The notes beneath the pieces were generated by a model. It saw only the letters and a program-made list of their open reading frames with translations, did not search any database and was not told the origin of the DNA. This document shows, in pieces, positions 46,593 through 55,958 of a DNA stretch of 64,000 nt (position 1 is the stretch's first letter; every line of letters begins with the position of its first letter). Source of the stretch: Labedella gwakjiensis (GTDB taxonomy: Bacteria > Actinomycetota > Actinomycetes > Actinomycetales > Microbacteriaceae). The stretch lies in assembly GCF_003014675.1 (NCBI RefSeq), contig NZ_PYAU01000001.1, positions 3,774,940-3,838,939 on the forward strand, given 5' to 3'. A program made the translations under genes and the position numbers.

Positions 46593-47311
46593 GCGACAGG
46601 TCCCCCCGACAGCAGCGTCCCCGAGGCGGGCGCGTCGTCGCCGAACTCGGTCGCCCGGAGACACCGGAGGAGACGGCCGCGCGGAAGGCCGAGAACTCGC
46701 GGAACTATCGCGCCCGCAAGACCATCAACAACCTCGTCTACTCCCTCCTCGCCACCGTCGGGGTCGTGGCCCTCATCGTGCTCGTGGTCCCCCGCTCGGA
46801 TCAGCCCCTCGATCGCGCCGTCGACTGGCGTTCGGTGACGCAGGAGGCCCAGCAGACCCGGCAGGAGACGCTCGTGAACCCCGAGCTGCCGGACGGCTGG
46901 TCGAGCAACTACGCGGAGATCAGGTCGACGGGCACCGGCGGCGTCACGTCCTGGAACGTCGGGTTCGTCACGCCGAGCGACGAATTCGTCGGCATCACCC
47001 AGGGATTCGACGCCGACCCGACGTGGCTCGCCACGCAGCTGAACAGATCGGTGGCCTCCTCGGTCTCTACGATCGGCGGACTCGAGTGGACCGTGTACGA
47101 CAACCGCGAGAGCACGGACGGTTTCGGCAACGTCCACTACGCCCTCACGACGGAATCGGGCACGAGCACGGTCGCGGTGTTCGGAACGGGATCGATCGAC
47201 GAGATCACCCTCGTCGCAGAGGCCATCGCGCCGCAAGTAGCGGCCAACGCGGACGACCAGAACACCGAAGAAGACACGCAGGATTCCGACACGGAAGACG
47301 GAGGCAACTGA
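46589..47311 (+). CDS. DUF4245 family membrane protein
   Basis: A 240-residue protein with a cytoplasmic N-terminus of about 48 residues, one membrane span (about 52-72, [19 protein letters not shown]) and an extracytoplasmic DUF4245 domain (about 80-210, [28 protein letters not shown]). It ends with an acidic tail. Its function is unknown; homologues lie next to glpX/xseAB in mycobacteria. It is coupled to xseB (ATGA) and to the next gene (TGATG). Confidence 0.85.
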   Translation: MSDRSPRQQRPRGGRVVAELGRPETPEETAARKAENSRNYRARKTINNLVYSLLATVGVVALIVLVVPRSDQPLDRAVDWRSVTQEAQQTRQETLVNPELPDGWSSNYAEIRSTGTGGVTSWNVGFVTPSDEFVGITQGFDADPTWLATQLNRSVASSVSTIGGLEWTVYDNRESTDGFGNVHYALTTESGTSTVAVFGTGSIDEITLVAEAIAPQVAANADDQNTEEDTQDSDTEDGGN

Positions 47312-47955
47312 TGCCCACGAAACGACCGGGCAAGGCATGGCAGGAGATGCTGCGCGGCAACGCACGATTCGTCGCCGGGGAGCCCCGGCACCCCCGCCAA
47401 GACGTGGAGCGTCGGAACGAGCTCGCCCACCACCAGCTACCCGACGCCGCTCTCTTCGGCTGCGCCGACTCGCGACTCGCGGCCGAGATCATCTTCGACA
47501 AGGGCCTCGGCGACCTCTTCGTGGTCCGGAACGCCGGCCAGGTCATCTCCGACTCGGTGGTCGGCTCGCTCGAGTACGCCGTCGGCGTCCTCGGCGTCCC
47601 GCTCATCGTCGTCCTCGGTCATGACGAGTGCGGCGCCGTCCGTGCGGCCATCGACTCGCGAGCGGAGGACGCGACCCCGCTCCCGCCGCACATCGACGGC
47701 ATCATCCAGCGCATCGTGCCCGCCGTGACCCGCGTCGCGGGCTCCGGGCCGATCGATCCGGACACGGTGGACGCCCTCCTCGTGGGCAAGGAGCACTTGC
47801 GCGATACGGTCTCCGAGCTCCTCGAACGGTCTGTCATGATTGCAGAGGCTGTCGCAGCGGGGACCCTCGCGATCGTCGGAGCCAACTACCGCCTCACCGA
47901 GGGCACGGTCAATCCCGACGTGGTGGTCGGTCGCGTCGACCCTCCCGTCGAATAG
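47311..47955 (+). CDS. Beta-class carbonic anhydrase
   Basis: A 214-residue zinc enzyme interconverting CO2 and bicarbonate. Zinc ligands are C51 (FGCADSR), H104 and C107 (LGHDECGA). The catalytic D53-R55 dyad is present. No signal peptide is seen, so it is cytoplasmic. It overlaps the DUF4245 stop by one base (TGATG) and ends the xseB-DUF4245-carbonic anhydrase operon. Confidence 0.93.
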   Translation: MPTKRPGKAWQEMLRGNARFVAGEPRHPRQDVERRNELAHHQLPDAALFGCADSRLAAEIIFDKGLGDLFVVRNAGQVISDSVVGSLEYAVGVLGVPLIVVLGHDECGAVRAAIDSRAEDATPLPPHIDGIIQRIVPAVTRVAGSGPIDPDTVDALLVGKEHLRDTVSELLERSVMIAEAVAAGTLAIVGANYRLTEGTVNPDVVVGRVDPPVE

Positions 47956-48048
47956 TCCCTCAGACACAGCCGGGAAGACCCGGCCTCATAGCCAAGACGA
48001 ACGAAACCCCGACGCAGAGAAGCGTCACCCGCGTACCAAGGAGACAGC

Positions 48049-49464
48049 GTGTCACTTTCATCCTCATCGCCCGCCGCCGGAGACTTCCGTATCGAGCACG
48101 ACACGATGGGAGAGGTGAGGGTTCCGGCCGCAGCGCTCTACGCCGCGCAGACGCAGCGCGCGGTCGAGAACTTCCCCATCTCCGGGACGGCGCTCGAGTC
48201 GACGCAGATCGCAGCCCTCGCGCGCATCAAGAAGGCCGCAGCGGCGGCGAACGCCGAACTCGGCGTCCTTCCGCAGGACATCGCGGACGCGATCGGAACC
48301 GCGGCAGACGAGGTCATCTCGGGTGTGCACGACGGCGAGTTCCCGATCGACGTCTACCAGACGGGCTCCGGCACGTCCTCCAACATGAACATGAACGAGG
48401 TGCTCGCCACGCTCGCGACACGGCACCTCGGCGCCCCCGTGCACCCGAACGACCACGTCAACTGCTCGCAGTCGTCGAACGACGTGTTCCCCACCTCCGT
48501 CCACATCGCGGTCACGAGCGCGCTCATCGACGACCTCATCCCCTCGCTCGACCACCTCGCCGTCTCGCTCGAAGCGAAGGCCGACGCGTGGAAGGACGCC
48601 GTCAAGCCGGGCCGCACCCACCTCATGGACGCCACGCCCGTCACACTCGGTCAGGAGTTCGGCGGCTACGCCCGCCAGGTGCGCCTCGGCATCGAGCGTG
48701 TGCGCACCGCTCTCCCCCGCGTCGCGGAGGTGCCCCTCGGCGGCACGGCCGTCGGTACGGGGATCAACACCCCCGCGGGCTTCCCGCAGCGCGTCATCGC
48801 CCTCCTCCAGTCCGACACGGAGCTGCCCATCACCGAGGCGGCCGACCACTTCGAGGCGCAGGCGAACCGCGACGGTCTCGTGGAGGCCTCCGGCGCGCTC
48901 CGGACGATCGCCGTGAGCCTGACGAAGATCTGCAACGACCTCCGCTGGATGGGCTCCGGGCCGAACACGGGTCTCGGCGAACTCCATATCCCGGACCTGC
49001 AGCCGGGATCGTCGATCATGCCGGGCAAGGTCAACCCGGTCATCCCCGAGGCCGTGCTCCAGGTGTGCTCACGTGTCGTCGGCAACGACGCCGCCATCGC
49101 CTGGGGTGGAGCCTCCGGGTCGTTCGAGCTCAACGTGCAGATCCCCCTCATGGGAACGGCGCTCCTCGAGTCGATCCGCCTGCTGAGCAACGCGACGCGC
49201 GTCCTCGCCGACAAGACGATCGACGGCCTCGAGGCGAACGTCGAGCGCGCTGCGGCCCTCGCCGGCATGTCTCCGTCGATCGTCACCCCGCTCAACAAGG
49301 TGATCGGCTACGAGCAGGCCGCGAAGATCGCCAAGCACTCCGTCGCCAAGGGCATCACGGTGCGCGAGGCCGTCGTGGACCTCGGCTACGTCGAGCGCGG
49401 CGAGGTCACCGAGGAGCAGCTCGACAACGCGCTCGACCTGCTCTCGATGACCCACCCGGGCTGA
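48049..49464 (+). CDS. fumC: Class II fumarate hydratase
   Basis: A 471-residue homotetrameric fumarase of the TCA cycle. Family motifs are [14 protein letters not shown], the active-site histidine in [17 protein letters not shown], and the signature [12 protein letters not shown]. Unlike class I enzymes it has no Fe-S cluster. The GTG at 48049 has AAGGAGA upstream. It starts 93 bp after the carbonic anhydrase. Confidence 0.97.
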   Translation: MSLSSSSPAAGDFRIEHDTMGEVRVPAAALYAAQTQRAVENFPISGTALESTQIAALARIKKAAAAANAELGVLPQDIADAIGTAADEVISGVHDGEFPIDVYQTGSGTSSNMNMNEVLATLATRHLGAPVHPNDHVNCSQSSNDVFPTSVHIAVTSALIDDLIPSLDHLAVSLEAKADAWKDAVKPGRTHLMDATPVTLGQEFGGYARQVRLGIERVRTALPRVAEVPLGGTAVGTGINTPAGFPQRVIALLQSDTELPITEAADHFEAQANRDGLVEASGALRTIAVSLTKICNDLRWMGSGPNTGLGELHIPDLQPGSSIMPGKVNPVIPEAVLQVCSRVVGNDAAIAWGGASGSFELNVQIPLMGTALLESIRLLSNATRVLADKTIDGLEANVERAAALAGMSPSIVTPLNKVIGYEQAAKIAKHSVAKGITVREAVVDLGYVERGEVTEEQLDNALDLLSMTHPG

Positions 49465-49496
49465 TCCGGCACCAGCTCACGGAACCACCTGCCGAA

Positions 49497-49526
49497 ACGG
49501 GGCGGACTCGTTCGAGTCCGCCCCGT
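49497..49526. terminator. Bidirectional terminator after fumC
   Basis: ACGGGGCGGACTCG and CGAGTCCGCCCCGT are perfect 14-nt complements separated by tt. They lie between fumC (ends 49464) and the convergent APH-like gene (ends 49542). Confidence 0.8.
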
Positions 49527-49541
49527 CGTCGTGGCCCGGGA

Positions 49542-50282
49542 TCAGGTGGCGTCCCAGAGCCGGCGGTAGTAGTCGATGCGCTCGGCATCCGGCTCGATTC
49601 CGTAGCCCTCGAAGTACAGGTGCTCCCAGCCGGGACCGAAGTTCCACCCCACGCTCATCGAGCCGACGGCCAGGTCGGCCCAGCGATCGGCGATGCCGAG
49701 CATGCCCAGATCGACGAACGCGGCCGGAGCGCCCGAATCGTCGAGGAACGTGTTCGGCACGCACGGATCGCCGTGACACACGACGAGCCGGTCGACGGCT
49801 GGCGGGGTGCGCAGGTCGTCCGGCGCGATCTTGCCGTGGGACGCCGCCTCCGCGATGCGGACCGGGACCTCCCACGAGTACGGGCACTCCTCGACCGGGA
49901 GTGCGTCGTGCAGCATGCGGAGCGCCACGCCGCACGCCCTCACGGCGCGTTCGGGGCGCGCGATCCAGTGGGGGTCGACCGCGGAACGCGCCGCGAGCGA
50001 CGACGTCACGAGGATGACCCCACCGTCGGCGTCGTCCACGTCGAGCTCGACGACACGCGGCACGTCGATCCACGATGACGCCCACCGCAGCGCCGAGACC
50101 TCACGTCGGAACAGCTCCCGATAGTCGGACGGACCCCACTTGATGTGTGTGCCGGACGTTCCCTCCCCCACACGGAACGTCAGTCCGCCGTCCGCGTTCT
50201 CCCACACCGGGACCAGGCTCGCATCGCCTGCCCGTCGGCGAACGGAGGGCGGAACCGGGATCGTCGGCGCGGGAATGGTCAT
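49542..50282 (-). CDS. Aminoglycoside 3'-phosphotransferase-like kinase
   Basis: A 246-residue APH-family kinase. The nucleotide-site lysine is probably K48 (HIKWGP). The catalytic loop is VCHGDPCVPNTFLDD, with D172 and N177, and the metal-binding residue is D191 in AFVDLGMLGIADRWADLA. These motifs are closest to the APH(3') group (HGDxCxPN, then D-x-G-x-x-G-x-AD), but it is shorter than typical enzymes. It could phosphorylate an aminoglycoside or another small alcohol. TATCGT 6 nt before the ATG indicates a leaderless start. No mobile element flanks it. Confidence 0.8.
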   Translation of the reverse strand: MTIPAPTIPVPPSVRRRAGDASLVPVWENADGGLTFRVGEGTSGTHIKWGPSDYRELFRREVSALRWASSWIDVPRVVELDVDDADGGVILVTSSLAARSAVDPHWIARPERAVRACGVALRMLHDALPVEECPYSWEVPVRIAEAASHGKIAPDDLRTPPAVDRLVVCHGDPCVPNTFLDDSGAPAAFVDLGMLGIADRWADLAVGSMSVGWNFGPGWEHLYFEGYGIEPDAERIDYYRRLWDAT

Positions 50283-50303
50283 CGATCGACGATAACCCGT
50301 CGC

Positions 50304-50918
50304 TCAGGCCACCAGGACGATCGCCGCCCAGAACCCGATGAGCAGGAACGGTCCGAACGGGATGCTCCGCTGACGGGACCGCACATGGACGACGAGAGCA
50401 GCGACTCCGCCGGAGACGAACGCGATGATCGCCGCGGCGAGCACAGCGTCGATGCGGACGAGCGCGAGCACGCCCGCGAGGACCACGGCGAGCTTCACGT
50501 CTCCCATCCCCATGCCCCCGCCGATGCTGAGGATCAGGAAGAAGACGAACGTCGCCGTCATGCTCGCCAGAGGCGCCACGGGCACGGCCCCGTCCGCGAG
50601 GCCGAGGGCGACGAGCGAAGCCAGTGTGAGAGCGCCGATGGGCAGGACGAGAGCATTCGGCAGGCGGAGTTCGGTGACGTCGACCCGCCACAGCACGGGC
50701 GTCGCGAGCGCGAGCGGGACCCCGGGAACGATGGCCGGCCCGATCCCCGTGACGAGGATGAGCAGGACCGCGAGGGCAGTCCCGATGATGAGATCGGACC
50801 GCTCCCACCGCCACATCCGCCAGCCGAACCACCACGGGTGGGACGAGGACGGCCGACGGCCCACTGTCGCGGCGGTCGGTTCGAGGGCGGGGTCGAAGGT
50901 CGGTTCGGCGACGGGCAT
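50304..50918 (-). CDS. A24 family prepilin peptidase (short form)
   Basis: A 204-residue membrane aspartic peptidase with about six spans. The two catalytic aspartates are D80 (WRVDVTELRLPN) and D140 (GGGMGMGDVKLA, the GxGD motif). It lacks the N-terminal cysteine-rich methyltransferase domain of PilD, as in TadV/CpaA-type enzymes. No pilin or tad genes are in the window, so its substrates are encoded elsewhere. TACCAT lies 6 nt before the ATG. Confidence 0.85.
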   Translation of the reverse strand: MPVAEPTFDPALEPTAATVGRRPSSSHPWWFGWRMWRWERSDLIIGTALAVLLILVTGIGPAIVPGVPLALATPVLWRVDVTELRLPNALVLPIGALTLASLVALGLADGAVPVAPLASMTATFVFFLILSIGGGMGMGDVKLAVVLAGVLALVRIDAVLAAAIIAFVSGGVAALVVHVRSRQRSIPFGPFLLIGFWAAIVLVA

Positions 50919-50977
50919 CCGGCGATGGTAGCCATGAGCGCCCGCGCCGCGTCGTCACTCTCCACACGCCCGCGATC

Positions 50978-51030
50978 AGGGAGACAGAGAACGGCCCCGT
51001 CGGATGGACGGGGCCGTTCTCTATCTCCCT
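50978..51030 (-). terminator. Long terminator hairpin after phoH2
   Basis: A 24-bp stem with one mismatch (50978-51001 with 51007-51030) and a 5-nt loop lie 8 bp past the PhoH-type stop codon (51038). Confidence 0.9.
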
Positions 51031-51037
51031 GTCGCGC

Positions 51038-52426
51038 TCAGGCGAGTTCGTTGGACTCCAGGAGCTCCGCGACGAGACCGGCGATCGCGCTGCGCTCCGA
51101 CCGCGTCAGCGTGATGTGCCCGAAGAGCCGGTGGCCCTTGAGCGTCTCGATCACCGACGCGACGCCGTCGTGACGCCCGACGCGCAGGTTGTCGCGCTGA
51201 GCGACGTCGTGCGTGAGGACGACACGGGAGTTCTGTCCGATGCGCGACAGGACGGTGAGGAGCACATTGCGCTCGAGCGACTGCGCCTCGTCGACGATCA
51301 CGAACGCATCGTGCAGCGAACGCCCGCGGATGTGCGTGAGCGGCAGCACCTCGATGATCCCCCGCTCCACGACCTCGTCGAGGACGTTCTGCGAGACGAC
51401 CGACCCGAGCGTGTCGAAGACCGCCTGACCCCAGGGGTTCATCTTCTCGCCCTGATCGCCGGGAAGGTAGCCGAGCTCCTGTCCACCCACGGCGTACAGC
51501 GGGCGGAAGACCATGATCTTCCGGTGCTGCTGACGCTCGAGCACGGCTTCGAGTCCGGCGCAGAGGGCGAGCGCGGACTTCCCCGTTCCCGCTCGACCTC
51601 CCAACGACACGATTCCGATCTCCGGGTCGAGCAGCATGTCGATCGCGAGCCGCTGCTCCGCGGAACGCCCGTGCAGCCCGAACACGTCGCGGTCACCGCG
51701 CACGAGCGTGAACTCGCGCTTGCCGGTCACCCTCCCGAGGGCGGATCCGCGCTCGGAGTGGATGACGAGACCCGTGTTGAGGGGCAGCCCGTCGACCTCG
51801 TTCGAGAGGGCGATCTCGCTCTCCCACAGGTCGGACATCTCGTTGGCCGACAGGTGGATGTCGGAGAGCCCGGTCCACCCGGATTCCACGGCCTGCTCGG
51901 CGCGGTACTCCTCGGCGGCGAGACCGATCGATGCGGCCTTCACGCGCAGCGGCATGTCCTTCGACACGACCGTGACGGCGAGGCCGTCGTTCGCGAGGTT
52001 CAGGGCGACGGCGAGGATGCGCGAGTCGTTGTCGCCGAGCTGCAGGCCGCTCGGCAGCGCGGCCATGCTCGAGTGGTTGAGCTCCACCCGCAGGGTGCCG
52101 CCCTCCGGCCCCGTCGGAACCGGGAAGTCGAGCCGCTCGTGTTCGATGCGGAGGTCGTCGAGGAGCCGCAGAGCCTGCCGGGCGAAGTACCCGATCTCCG
52201 GGTCGTGCCGCTTCCCCTCCAGTTCCCCGATCACGACGACCGGGATCACCACCGAGTGTTCGGCGAAACGGAACAGCGCCCGCGGATCGGACAGAAGGAC
52301 CGACGTATCGAGCACATACGTGCGTTCGGCCTGATCCGGGAGGCGTGACGCTCCCGATCGAGTGCCGGCCTTCTTCTCCGGTGTCCGTCCGCTGGTCGTC
52401 GCCGCGGAGGTCTTCAACGTGGTCAC
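51038..52426 (-). CDS. phoH2: PIN-PhoH fusion protein (PhoH2)
   Basis: A 462-residue fusion. An N-terminal PIN RNase domain (about 35-175; [32 protein letters not shown]) is joined to a C-terminal PhoH ATPase/helicase domain with Walker [15 protein letters not shown] and Walker [12 protein letters not shown]. Mycobacterial PhoH2 is an ATP-dependent RNA helicase/RNase. GTG 52426 with GTGGGAGAG upstream is the best start; in-frame ATG 52447 and GTG 52450 are alternatives. The 200-bp upstream region is structured. Confidence 0.9.
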   Translation of the reverse strand: MTTLKTSAATTSGRTPEKKAGTRSGASRLPDQAERTYVLDTSVLLSDPRALFRFAEHSVVIPVVVIGELEGKRHDPEIGYFARQALRLLDDLRIEHERLDFPVPTGPEGGTLRVELNHSSMAALPSGLQLGDNDSRILAVALNLANDGLAVTVVSKDMPLRVKAASIGLAAEEYRAEQAVESGWTGLSDIHLSANEMSDLWESEIALSNEVDGLPLNTGLVIHSERGSALGRVTGKREFTLVRGDRDVFGLHGRSAEQRLAIDMLLDPEIGIVSLGGRAGTGKSALALCAGLEAVLERQQHRKIMVFRPLYAVGGQELGYLPGDQGEKMNPWGQAVFDTLGSVVSQNVLDEVVERGIIEVLPLTHIRGRSLHDAFVIVDEAQSLERNVLLTVLSRIGQNSRVVLTHDVAQRDNLRVGRHDGVASVIETLKGHRLFGHITLTRSERSAIAGLVAELLESNELA

Positions 52427-52468
52427 GAGCTCTCCCACCCCGAGCATCACTCGGAATCTCTCGACGAG

Positions 52469-52530
52469 CGGCCACGGAGTGGTTACGAATCGAACTTACG
52501 TGGCCGACTCGATCAGGCGCGATACCTGAT
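52469..52530 (-). promoter_or_regulatory. Structured leader upstream of phoH2
   Basis: Two inverted repeats lie just upstream of the gene: CGGCCACG (52469-52476) with CGTGGCCG (52499-52506), and ATCAGG (52512-52517) with CCTGAT (52525-52530). A 20-codon frame beginning GTG TCG GTA also lies in this leader on the minus strand. A regulatory role is inferred only. Confidence 0.3.
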
Positions 52531-52653
52531 AACTCGGAGGCTACGTCCCCCTGCCGCGGAGGGGAATACCGACACGCGGCGCGTCAGGTTTCGAGAACGT
52601 TAACACTTCGGACGACGCTCGCACCCGGCTGTGCCGACCCCTTCGGTCCCGGC

Positions 52654-53829
52654 TCAGGGAGCGAGGGTCGTCGCCGAGATGAGCGCGTCGCGCAGCATCC
52701 CGAGCGTCTCCGCCGTGGTCCCCGCGTGGACACTCAGGCGGACGCGTCCTTGGCGGGTCGTCGCCGTGACCCCGTGGTTGTGGAGGGAAGCCCCGACGGC
52801 GCCGAGCTGACCGGGGCCGGGCTCGAGCACGACGATGCCGGCACGCTCATGCTCGGTGCGGGGTGAGACGACGGGCATGGCGAGTTCGTCGGCGATGTCG
52901 ATCACCTGGGCGACCCGCTCGGCGATGGCCGACGCGAGGAGGGACACCCCCGTCTCGGCGATCTCCTCGAGGGATGCCGCAAGGCGCGCGCACGCGACGA
53001 GGTCGGGATTCGAGAGCGTGAACGCCGACACGCCGCCAGCCGGCGCTGGCACCTCGTCCCACGGCTCGATCTCCGCCGTTCCCGTGAACCCCGAGAGGAC
53101 GGGAGAGAGCACCTCCCGCGCTCGGTCGCCCATGGCGAGGAACCCGGTGCCCCATCCCGCGCGCAACCACTTCTGGCCGCCTCCTGCGATCACGTCGGCC
53201 GCGTCGAAGCGCGCGTCGACGACTCCGAAGCCCTGGATCGCGTCCACGATCAGCAGCCGATCGCCGATCACGGATCTGATCGCCTCCAGGTCGGCCACAT
53301 ACCCGGTGCGCGAGTCGACGAGGCTCACGGCGACCGCCGTCACCTCATCGTCGAGACCGGCCTCGACCGCCGCAGGTGTCACGTGCCCCGGCCCGTCGGA
53401 CGATCCGGCGCCGAGCCATCGCGGTGTCATGGAGCCGATGGCGTCTGCAGCTCGCTGAGCGGCCACGGGAAGACTCGGGAACTCGGCCGGAGACACCAGC
53501 AGGGTGCCGCTGAGGCCCAGCATCACGTGCATGAGCCCGTGACTCGTCGACGGTTGGGACACGATCTGGTCCGGCCGGAATCCGCTCACAGCCGCGAGCC
53601 CCGCACGGGCGCGCTCCCCGGCGGCCGCGAGTCCCGTGAACGCGCCGTGCCGGAAGCGTGCGAGTGCCTCATTCGCTGCGATGGCCTCGGCCTGCACGGC
53701 TGCTGACAGCGGACCGACCTTCGCGTAGTCGAGGTAGCCCGGGTCCTCCGTGAAGCCCGCGGCGAACGTGTCTGCCGGATCTGCCGCGGTCGCGCGAGGG
53801 ATCTCACCCGTCATCATGTCGTCCGTCAT
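52654..53829 (-). CDS. Class V-fold PLP-dependent enzyme
   Basis: A 391-residue aminotransferase class V-type protein. The cofactor aspartate is D196 (LIVDAIQGFG) and the Schiff-base lysine is K220 in VIAGGGQKWLRAGWG. The sequence is closest in style to kynureninase or isopenicillin-N-epimerase-like enzymes, and the substrate is not clear. No active-site cysteine typical of desulfurases is seen. GAGGACC precedes the ATG at 53829. It lies 16 bp downstream of the cis-prenyltransferase gene and may be co-transcribed with it. Confidence 0.85.
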   Translation of the reverse strand: MTDDMMTGEIPRATAADPADTFAAGFTEDPGYLDYAKVGPLSAAVQAEAIAANEALARFRHGAFTGLAAAGERARAGLAAVSGFRPDQIVSQPSTSHGLMHVMLGLSGTLLVSPAEFPSLPVAAQRAADAIGSMTPRWLGAGSSDGPGHVTPAAVEAGLDDEVTAVAVSLVDSRTGYVADLEAIRSVIGDRLLIVDAIQGFGVVDARFDAADVIAGGGQKWLRAGWGTGFLAMGDRAREVLSPVLSGFTGTAEIEPWDEVPAPAGGVSAFTLSNPDLVACARLAASLEEIAETGVSLLASAIAERVAQVIDIADELAMPVVSPRTEHERAGIVVLEPGPGQLGAVGASLHNHGVTATTRQGRVRLSVHAGTTAETLGMLRDALISATTLAP

Positions 53830-53845
53830 CGTGGGTCCTCGTCGA

Positions 53846-54631
53846 TCAGCTGCCGAAGCGGCGGTTGCGGCGGGCATAGTCGCGCAGCGCGCGGAGGAAG
53901 TCCACCTCGCGCATGTCGGGACCGAGTGCCTCCATGAAGTAGAACTCGCTGTGGGCGCTCTGCCACAGCATGAAGTCGCTCAGCCGCTGCTCACCCGATG
54001 TACGGATCACCAGGTCCGGATCGGGCTGGCCCCCGGTGTAGAGGTGCTCGCCGATGAGGTCGGGGGTGAGCAACTCGGCGAGTTCGTCGAGGCTCCCGCC
54101 CTCTACGTGATGCTTCCGCACGATGGTCCGCATCGCATCGACGATCTCGTGCCGTCCGCCGTAGCCGACGGCGAGATTGACGTGGAGTCCCGTTCGGTCG
54201 GAGGTCCGCGCCTGGGCGCCCGTGAGAGCCGCTGTGAGCGGCACCGGGAGCCGAGCGGAGTCACCGACGTGCTGGACCCGCCAGTCACGGAAATGCGAGA
54301 CATCCTCGGCCAGCTCGGCGATGATCTCGATGAGTTCGCTCAGCTCGCCCTGCGGCCGGTTCTGCAGGTTGTCGCTCGACAGCAGATACAGCGTCACGAC
54401 ACCGATGCCGAGGTCGTCGCACCAGGTGAGGAACTCGCGCATCTTGGCGGCCCCGGCACGATGGCCGTGCGCCGCCGTCTCATAGCCGAGCTGCTTCGCC
54501 CAGCGCCGGTTGCCGTCGATGATCATCGCAACGTGATGCGGGAGGGAATCCGGCCGGAGACCGCGCCGCAGCCTCTTCTCGTAGAGCCTGTAGAGCACAC
54601 CACGGCCCAACGGTTCGGTCCACCCAGTCAC
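53846..54631 (-). CDS. uppS: cis-prenyltransferase (isoprenyl diphosphate synthase, UppS family)
   Basis: A 261-residue Z-isoprenyl diphosphate synthase. The catalytic aspartate is D39 in AMIIDGNRRWAKQLG. Later motifs are HGHRAGAAKMREFLTWC, LYLLSSDNLQNRP and DLVIRTSGEQRLSDFMLWQSAHSEFYF. The leader GVLYRLYEKRLRRGL resembles the mycobacterial Rv1086 type, which makes a short Z product, and gene context agrees (hemolysin III next door). A second long-chain enzyme may exist elsewhere. The GTG at 54631 is supported by TACCGT 6 nt upstream. Confidence 0.93.
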   Translation of the reverse strand: MTGWTEPLGRGVLYRLYEKRLRRGLRPDSLPHHVAMIIDGNRRWAKQLGYETAAHGHRAGAAKMREFLTWCDDLGIGVVTLYLLSSDNLQNRPQGELSELIEIIAELAEDVSHFRDWRVQHVGDSARLPVPLTAALTGAQARTSDRTGLHVNLAVGYGGRHEIVDAMRTIVRKHHVEGGSLDELAELLTPDLIGEHLYTGGQPDPDLVIRTSGEQRLSDFMLWQSAHSEFYFMEALGPDMREVDFLRALRDYARRNRRFGS

Positions 54632-54773
54632 AGGGCTACGGTAGTCCACTCGACGCAGCCGCACCGACACGGGAACCGCGCCTGAGGAGAGGTTCGAGCC
54701 GTGGACGCGCCCGCTCGGCGACCACTCCGGGATGGCGAAGAGCCGACCCAGCACGGGCGACTATCCTGGCCCC

Positions 54774-55532
54774 ATGTCCCCCCAGCACCACGACGAACAG
54801 GCGGCGGATCGGGCGGTCGCATCGGACGAGTCCCGCGGCCCCGACCTCCCCAACATCCCGCTCCTCGACGCCGGCACGACGCTTCCGAGCGATGTCCGGC
54901 CGACGTGGCGCGGCTGGATCCATGCCGGAACGTTCCCCGTGGCCATCGCCGCCGGTATCGTCCTCGTCGTGCTCGCCGACGGGGCCACCGCGAAATGGGC
55001 GTCGGCGGTCTTCGCGGCGTCGTCGCTGATGCTCTTCGGCATGTCGGCGCTCTACCACCGGTTCGACTGGTCGCCGCGCGCCAAGGTCCTTCTCAAGCGC
55101 TTCGACCACTCGAACATCTTCCTGCTCATCGCGGGGAGCTACACGCCCATCGCCCTCCTCGCCCTCCCCCCGTCGAAGGGTGTGATCCTGCTCGTCGCCG
55201 TGTGGGTCGGCGCTCTCATCGGCATCGGTTTCCGCGTGTTCTGGATCGGCGCGCCGCGCTGGCTGTACGTCGCCCTCTACATCGCCCTCGGCTGGGCGGC
55301 CATGGCCTACATCGTGGACATCTTCGTCGCGAGCCCCGTCACGATGACGCTCGTCATCATCGGCGGACTGCTCTACACCGGAGGGGCCGTCATGTACGCC
55401 CTCAAACGGCCGAACCCCTGGCCGGGCCACTTCGGCTTCCACGAGCTCTTCCATGTGTGCACGGTTCTCGCGTTCCTCTGCCACTGGACCGCGATCCTCG
55501 TGCTCGCCATCGACCCCGTCTACAACGGCTGA
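54774..55532 (+). CDS. Hemolysin III family protein (PAQR/TrhA-like)
   Basis: A 252-residue membrane protein with seven spans. PAQR motifs are SALYHRFDWSP near the second span, FDHSNIFLLIAGSYTP, and HELFHVCTVLAFLCHW at the end. The histidines and aspartate suggest a metal-dependent hydrolase-like site. TrhA in other bacteria affects membrane fluidity. TATCCT (54762-54767) lies 6 nt before the ATG, so the transcript is leaderless. Divergent from uppS. Confidence 0.92.
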   Translation: MSPQHHDEQAADRAVASDESRGPDLPNIPLLDAGTTLPSDVRPTWRGWIHAGTFPVAIAAGIVLVVLADGATAKWASAVFAASSLMLFGMSALYHRFDWSPRAKVLLKRFDHSNIFLLIAGSYTPIALLALPPSKGVILLVAVWVGALIGIGFRVFWIGAPRWLYVALYIALGWAAMAYIVDIFVASPVTMTLVIIGGLLYTGGAVMYALKRPNPWPGHFGFHELFHVCTVLAFLCHWTAILVLAIDPVYNG

Positions 55533-55579
55533 CCGACAGGGGTCGACGGCGCGCTGAGGGGCTCCGGCACGGAGGCCGG

Positions 55580-55891
55580 CTAGGACCGCCCGGGCTCGGG
55601 TCGATCCTCCTCGTCACCGTTCGGGCGGGGTGCGAACGGATCGCGGCCCTCCGCCTCGGCCTCCGCGAGCTCGCGCTCCTCGGCGTCCAGGTCCTCCGCG
55701 ATCTGTGCGCGGTAGTTCACCCGTCGCACCCGACGCACCATGTCGACGACGAGAAGGATCACGAGCAGGGCCACGACGAACGTCACGACGAAGCCCACGA
55801 CCCCTGGCGTCACCTGGTCGGTGTCGAAGTCCGTCGGGCTCGGGGTGGGGGTGACCTCGGTGACGAACTGGCCGAGAGTGCGGAAGGTCAT
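55580..55891 (-). CDS. Small single-span membrane protein
   Basis: A 103-residue protein. A short extracytoplasmic N-terminus (TEVTPTPSPTDFDTDQ) is followed by one span (about 31-50, VVGFVVTFVVALLVILLVVDMV) and a charged cytoplasmic tail (VRRVRRVNYRAQIAEDLDAEERELAEAEAEG). A gene of this type occupies the same place next to mca in mycobacteria. Function unknown. It lies 67 bp downstream of mca on the same strand. Confidence 0.75.
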   Translation of the reverse strand: MTFRTLGQFVTEVTPTPSPTDFDTDQVTPGVVGFVVTFVVALLVILLVVDMVRRVRRVNYRAQIAEDLDAEERELAEAEAEGRDPFAPRPNGDEEDRPEPGRS

Positions 55892-55958
55892 ATGATGGTC
55901 CCCATCGTTACGGTCTGACTGAAGCTTCGGTCGGGTGGGTTCGTGGCCGGCGCCACCG

